Shown here: positions 44,702-50,295 of the stretch, piece by piece
How the letters are laid out: every line of letters starts with the position of its first letter
Numbering within the stretch: the first letter of the stretch is position 1
Assembly (NCBI GenBank): GCA_002633005.1
Contig: NMRA01000739.1
Location: 1 to 50,295, forward strand
DNA: 50,295 nt
From: Phoronis australis
Taxonomy: Eukaryota > Phoronida > Phoronidae
Reading direction: 5' to 3'
The notes under the pieces: generated by a model
Seen by the model: only the letters and a program-made list of their open reading frames with translations
Database searches by the model: none
Told to the model about the DNA's origin: nothing
Translations under genes and position numbers: made by a program

Positions 44702-47700
44702 TAATGCTGGTAATTTAAGTTACTCAGAAAGTTAAGGAGATCGATTCCAGTAAAATATCATAACCCTTATTATTAATTGTAACCAGATATTAGCATGCGT
44801 TCATTAAATTACCCACCTGTTCTTTTGTTCATTGCTGGCTTTATTCTGTTTGTTTTATGTTGGCTCAGTGGCTGCTACAAGGTTTGATCTTTCTGTTCGG
44901 AAAAGAGACGGCCATTCAATACGTGTTACCGAAATTGTCCACAGATTCCAAATCTTCAGTTTGACCACCACTACAATTGAACTTTTGTATACATTTTATG
45001 ATTTGAGTTCCAATAAAGACTAAATTTGAACTACTGACATGTGTAGTGTTGTTTGCTGTGAAATATTTAGTGTAGGTGTGCAATCTGGAAAGTTCAGGGA
45101 TGGGTTCACACTTGACTAAACTAATTAAGTTTTGCTTACGATCAAAACCTACCATCTGTCACGAGAAAGTTTAAAGTATTGTGGGGCTGTAGTTAATTCC
45201 TATCTGGTACATACACAGCTGATTTATCGTCATAGTTTTCACACTGGCGTCCTCACCTTCTTATCGTCCATCAGAAGCTGATGACGCCTGTCAGTTTACA
45301 GTGCTAGGACGTGGATTGCCTGTGTAGTACGTTTTGACTAATTTGCCTTTTAGCAAATAAACTTATATTTAATACACTAGACACCAGTAGTTTCCAATGT
45401 CATTCAAGTTCGTTTTGGACTTTAGATAAAGTGATCGCCTTGGTTTGTTAACCCTCTTATAACAACGACACATTCACGGCCGGTTACAGGTCGAAGTCGA
45501 ATTCTATATACATGTAGTTAGTTTTCGACAAATCTTTGCAGAAAATAGTGTCTGATGACCTAAATATTGGCACACAAAAGATTCAAGGTATACTTACACT
45601 TATATCCTAAAATACGATCAGCACAAGTTACCCTGACTCGGCTATCAGCGACGAAAACGGGTCACAATGTTTTTTCAGAGACGCCGATCAGCTGTGTCCA
45701 AATAATTTTATTCAGACGACTCGAGCCTGTGAGTGGCTGTTGGCCGAAAGATTTAGAACGCAGGTCTATCGCAATTGGTAAGTAGTGTTCTAAATGTTTG
45801 CCATGGTGAATGTGAAAATCTGTGATTGGCTGCTGACCGTTCTATGGCGCAAGTATTCTTCGTTGCCAGAAGCGTGAGTGACGGCCATTCAATATGTTGT
45901 TTATTCGTGCTAACGCCAGCGTGCGAGGTCTGGTGTGGGGTCAGTCCTGGTGTGGAATATTACGGCCTTGGCCTTAAAGGAAAATGCAACCGGATTTAAC
46001 TTAGTCTTTTTTGCCGTCTTAATCGGTGTATATTCACATCGCCTCGCATGCGGTCGAAATTACCTTGCCAAGAGGTGTCGCATTAACCTGTGAGGAAGGT
46101 GAGAAACAACGCTAGCGACGTCAGTGGTTCATATACAGAGTGAATTCCGCTATGTTGCGGTGCATCGTTCCCGCTTGTCCGAACTAAGCAGCTGCGAAGA
46201 AAGCGGGTATATTGTTTTTTTTTTACTTCCTCGAGAGACGGAATGCTTAAGAAGTGACTCATGGTAGTGAAGAATGAAATGTACGGTGTAAATAGCAAGT
46301 ATGAGGCCGTGAAACATCTCCGTGTCTGTGGCATGCAGACGTCGACAGAGCCTCAGTGACGAATGCCGGCCGGCTTACCAAATAACTCCATACATTCCGT
46401 TGTCTGAGCTTGTTCACGGCCCCTCTCTAGTATTTCTTCATCACTGTATTCCTGTTCGAATTGATAGCCTGTAAAACTTAATGATCCATCTGCGAAGTCG
46501 GGACTGATGAGCTCTAGCTCGTCCTAAGTCGAGATTGCGAGTTGCCAAGTTGGCGTTTAGTACTGAGCGTTCTGTTTCAAAATGCCTTCTCACCCTAACC
46601 AACTGAAACAAAGTCTGTCTCATTAGATGCAATTTGTAATGCCTTCGGAGTATTTGTGAGTGCAAATAATTTGAGATTCCAGCAATGAATAAATCACTGC
46701 GTTACCGGCTTTAGGTGCAATAAAATTAATTCAGTTGACGGGACACCAAGGCCGTGTGAGATCATGCTAATTTAGTGTTTGCTGACAGAAGCTGTTGTGA
46801 AACTACTCGATTTCCATCCCACGGCTAGGTATTAGGGGAATCTTTAGTTACGTTTACATTACTCAAATAATGATTGTCAATGTACAACTTCTGCCCAGAC
46901 GGTGCTGTGCCCAAAGCGGAACCCGAGTGAATTCGCGGCCCCCGACGAGTAAGTAGATTTGCCGTTTCGTGGCTAATTCACCAACATAATTACGTGCACA
47001 TTACCTTAGCTCACTAGTATAGTATTTTCTTGACTCGAAGTTTAGTTTCCACTGAACTTTGGTTGGTTTATGTTCGTAATGCCAGATCAGTTTCCGAGAC
47101 ACTAGCCGGGATAACAATGAAGTCAATCCGGCCGGCCGCGACGGGCTTGATCGGGCTCCGAGCCACTAGCCAGGATTACAAGCGTTTTGTGTTTAGAACT
47201 AAAAAAATCATTAGTCTAAACAACACAGATCTAGGTTCTTCTGTCTGTATCTCACGGAAAATACTTCGAAGTTATCTCCGAACAGACCCCAAACTCTGGT
47301 TACGGACCTTATTGGCCTGCCGAACCTTGTAGGCTACGGTGTGTCCAAATACCAATAAATCCGTAAGAGCGAAATAAACAACACGTTTTATAAGAACTCG
47401 GTGTATTTTTAAGGGTTTTACATCGAAGTTTGATGATTTATTAGTGTTAAACGATGACTTCAGGCGATAAGCTGACAACAGTAACCCGTGTTGTGAACTG
47501 CTGAACAGACTGCGTGTGAAACCGATGACGTCATTTTATAATTTCAACACCTCCGTCTGCCGTCAGGTGTCAGGTAACGCAACCGTACGTGTCGTTATGG
47601 AGTAGAACTACTCGATCTAAATTGATACAAATTAGGTTGTTTTTTGGTGGCATGCTCCTTTAAATGTACTGTAGACGATCGTCACATTTTTTCATGTTGG

Positions 47701-48202
47701 GCTCAAATTTAAACGTAAACAATTGTTTGTGTTTTCCCGCATCAGTTCATGTGTTAGGCTGCGCCACCGTCTCGACTGGCCGCAGTAGAGACGGTGGCCA
47801 TCGCATAGGCCCTTCGGACGTCGAAAGTTTTTCGGCGAATTATGCCTCACACCGCATTAAACCATCAACACCGTGTTGCTATAAATACCTTAGTTTGCGC
47901 ATAGGGGGCACCTTAGACAGCTTTTTATGTCTTTAACTCTTCCCCGCCTGAACAAATACTCATGCACTTCGTTCATATACCCAAATCGGCAACTACCCAT
48001 TTTTACATTGCTCGCGTCAGTCCTTGCTGACGTCAAGTTGGCTACCAATTGCATTTGATCTTACGTTGTTTTTCTTTTCCAATTCACAGGTACCAGTTAC
48101 TACAAAAAAACTCAAGAGTAGAAATACCTTTTTGTAAATAATTGGTTGATATTCTTAATTACTGATTTAAAACGTGATCATCTTAATAGGAAAAAAGGAG
48201 CT
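44702..48202. other. no recognised gene; one strong hairpin
   Basis: Short frames only. At 44866-45016 a pyrimidine-rich acceptor-like tract is followed by an open stretch ending near AATAAA (45012), but no protein is recognised. Confidence 0.4.
47763..47798. other. perfect 11-bp inverted repeat (hairpin)
   Basis: GCCACCGTCTC at 47763-47773 and GAGACGGTGGC at 47788-47798 are exact inverse copies around a 14-base loop. G/C-rich arms in AT-rich surroundings make a stable hairpin. No adjacent gene explains it. Confidence 0.8.
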
Positions 48203-48513
48203 GGGCTTGTGTATTCTACCAATCCGAAGGACATTAAACTCTTATGCTCAGAAATTTTTTCCTCAATGTACCCTGCCGACCATCATTTGAAGATCTTCCC
48301 ACTGTAGTGGGTCAGGTACTGGATACGTTTAAAGAAGCGTGTATTCGACTCCATCTGCTGGAAAACGATTCAGTGCGAGACATGCGTCTAACAGAAATGG
48401 CAGTGGAGCAAATTCGCGTGTACAACGCCAAATTTGGTTGGGCTCAATCATTTGGGTTATCTAAAACATTGACGCAAGGCGTCGTTACTGAAAAGGCAGT
48501 TTCACTGCTCTAA
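48203..48513 (+). pseudogene. Helitron helicase fragment, frameshifted
   Basis: GLVYSTNPKDIKLL in one frame (48203-48244) continues after a one-base shift near 48243 as FFLNVPCRPSFEDLPTV, then VLDTFKEACIRLHLLEND and LTEMA. This is the segment lLxhvxGpxSFedLrTVxG...TFkeAcxxLGLLeND common to the region between the ATPase core motifs of Helitron-type PIF1 helicases. No Walker motifs, Rep domain or Helitron ends (TC start, hairpin-CTRR) were recognised nearby, so it is an isolated remnant. The frame closes at 48513. The ATG at 48244 is not a native start. Confidence 0.7.
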
Positions 48514-50197
48514 AAACATTTGTCGATAAAAATTCCGACGCACGGTGATTAGGCGGCTATTTTTGGGCCTCGCTGAAGTTTCAGTCTGGTTCATTAGCCG
48601 AGCCAAATAGCGTCCCCAGCCAAAAAATCATCCAAAAATCTAATTCAAATCCAACGACAACGTTTCATTATGGCTGCATACAGTATATGTACACTGAGAG
48701 CTAAGGTCTTTACAGTAAATTGCTGTCCTAACATCGAGTATGCGTTTTTACTGACACTGTCTGCTCGTAGCGTTTAACTCTCCGTTGCTGCCGGTCGTAG
48801 CGTAAAATTTGCATTTTGCGATACAGTCCTTACCTCAAGTTCAGTGTCCACCGTTATTTTCCAGTGTTCTGATGAACACAGGGAAATGTTTCTATTGTTA
48901 TTTGCAGTCCAAAAGCTAAAACGCGAAGACAGACGAAGAAAACTAACAAATTTATCGAAGCTAAAACGACACAGTGCTGCAGCCAATGGGAATGTTTCGA
49001 TTTTTATTTTCCCGGATTGTTTCTAAGTTTCCGATAAACTTTTGATATTATCGCATGGTTCAGTGTTTTAACTTGTATATTTCACAAACTAAAAATACTG
49101 ATCAATTTATTATGAAACAAAAGTTTGCTAGTAATTCAACACTTTCACAGATTGTCTTGTCGCTAAACCGGCTTGGGTACCGTACTTGGCATATATAGGA
49201 CGTCATATAACAACAACCCGGATCACACCGCAATAAGGTATTGCCACGATGATGCAAATAAGTCCATTTTTATAGGATTTAATTCAAAAGAGGGCGCTGT
49301 AAGTGTATTCAGTTTTGGTGTCGCAACATGACAGCCTGACATGGCAAAACTGTTTTCTTCTTGCTAGTTACCTGTAACGTCCTTCGATGTTTGACTTTAT
49401 GAAATTGTTGGCGCTTCAGAGTACATTACGTGGAAGTAGTCTGAAATTTGGTAAATCAAAATCTCCAATATCCCATGTGAGCTCCAGGGTTGTTTAAGCG
49501 TGAGACATCTGGTCATTAATAGACCTAATTTACACAAGCATCAAATCTAAAATTTCTATCAAATAATTAAAAATTTTGCTATGCTTTCTGCGACGAAAAT
49601 TAATACTTTTGGGTCTTTGACTTCAAAATTTTTGTGAACTATTCACTGCAACCATAAACACTTTGAATAGTACTCGAAGGACTATGACCTCCTGGATTCT
49701 TATCAAAGACATGTTTCTGTTAAAACGCTCATGTATTCAACAGGTACAAGGCATAATTGTCCTATTATCTGTACCACTTGTAGAAAAGAGGTACAATTTT
49801 ACTAGTGAAACATGCAGGTTTAGAAATTTAAGGACGTTTTAAAATGTAAATATGGTCATAATTACGAATTCAAATAAAATGAAGTTTGCCAACAACAAAT
49901 TACTCTTAGTAAACCTGTCAGGAGGTGTTATCGCGGTCACATGTGTCGAAAAGATAACGCCTCACGATCACTTACGATAACTGAACACAGTCCCTTTTGA
50001 CACGTTCTATGTGTTAGTCGGAAAGATTCATCGATGCAACTCGCCGTATTTTCATCTCGGAGAACCTTGTGCCAACATGCAACTAGATGATTACTCTCCT
50101 ACAATGTTTGATTAGCTAGCGGCAAATAAGAGGTGAGCAGGTGTGGACTATTCCTAACAAGATTTTACGCAAGACAAGATCAGTAGTCGACAATGAA
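48514..50197. other. no recognisable gene
   Basis: AT-rich, short frames only. Confidence 0.5.
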
Positions 50198-50295
50198 CAT
50201 TGGCGAATTTAGAGGGGGCCAAGGGGGTCATGCCCCCCCCCCCCTAAAATTCTCCCAATTTTCATTTCGCAGTACGGGAGTGATGATGTCTGACA
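50198..50295 (+). mobile_element. hAT-like MITE, cut by the window edge
   Basis: Begins CATTGGCGAATTTAGAGG with opposed G and C runs, then TAAAATTCTCCCAATTTTCA and a GATGTCTGACA end. It is the same family as 40300-40447 in the opposite direction. Confidence 0.7.

Noticed and set aside
44832-45023. A 63-codon frame with a leader-like N-terminus
   Set aside because: It begins at TTG, and the hydrophobic part is a pyrimidine-rich tract ending in CAG. At best it is an acceptor and a last exon of an unrecognised gene.

Overview
This is a window of an animal nuclear genome, most likely a marine invertebrate. It is AT-rich, its genes are split by GT-AG introns, it is crowded with decayed transposons, and the palindromic word TACATGTA recurs throughout. 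I cannot fix the phylum from sequence alone; a hemichordate, amphioxus, mollusc or cnidarian would all fit. One assembly gap of 494 N lies at 16109-16602.

The only confident host protein-coding signal is a family of TLDc-domain exons on the + strand. Four (35958-36473, 36797-37336, 38025-38558, 38872-39428) lie head to tail with introns of only 313-688 bp. Each encodes one whole TLDc domain, the first three are symmetric phase 1-1 exons, and the fourth ends in a stop codon. Together they read as one gene for a protein with four TLDc domains in a row. A candidate first exon at 24257-24320 encodes a hydrophobic signal-peptide-like leader and ends in a phase-1 donor that matches the acceptors, so the product is probably secreted. 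A fifth TLDc exon (833-1377) is the last exon of a neighbouring paralogue whose upstream part lies left of the window. It shares about 1.5 kb of homologous sequence, introns and 3' flank included, with the terminal exon at 38872-39428, so the locus is a tandem gene array.

Around and inside these genes is a mosaic of mobile DNA. By position: a MITE with about 50-bp inverted ends (4351-5023); a 3-kb foldback palindrome (7121-10102); a 3.7-kb foldback element whose arms are arrays of about 165-bp repeats and whose centre holds a broken nuclease-like gene (11189-14907); a 5'-truncated non-LTR retrotransposon (about 18250-21030); two Penelope-like GIY-YIG fragments (21040-21650 and 25438-25690); a short hAT-like insertion whose empty site is preserved next door (23404-23679); two pogo-like DNA transposons (41254-42400 and 43412-44701); a Helitron helicase fragment (48203-48513); and three copies of a G/C-rich hAT-like short repeat (21764, 40300, 50198). 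Two larger blocks are also internally duplicated (2230-3720 with 21990-23340; 15462-17170 with 25666-26880).

A second possible host or repeat-family gene is a single first exon on the - strand (15797-15970). I found no tRNA, rRNA, CRISPR or operon-like structure. The long stretches 26961-35957 (inside the proposed first intron), 44702-48202 and 48514-50197 hold nothing I can name.
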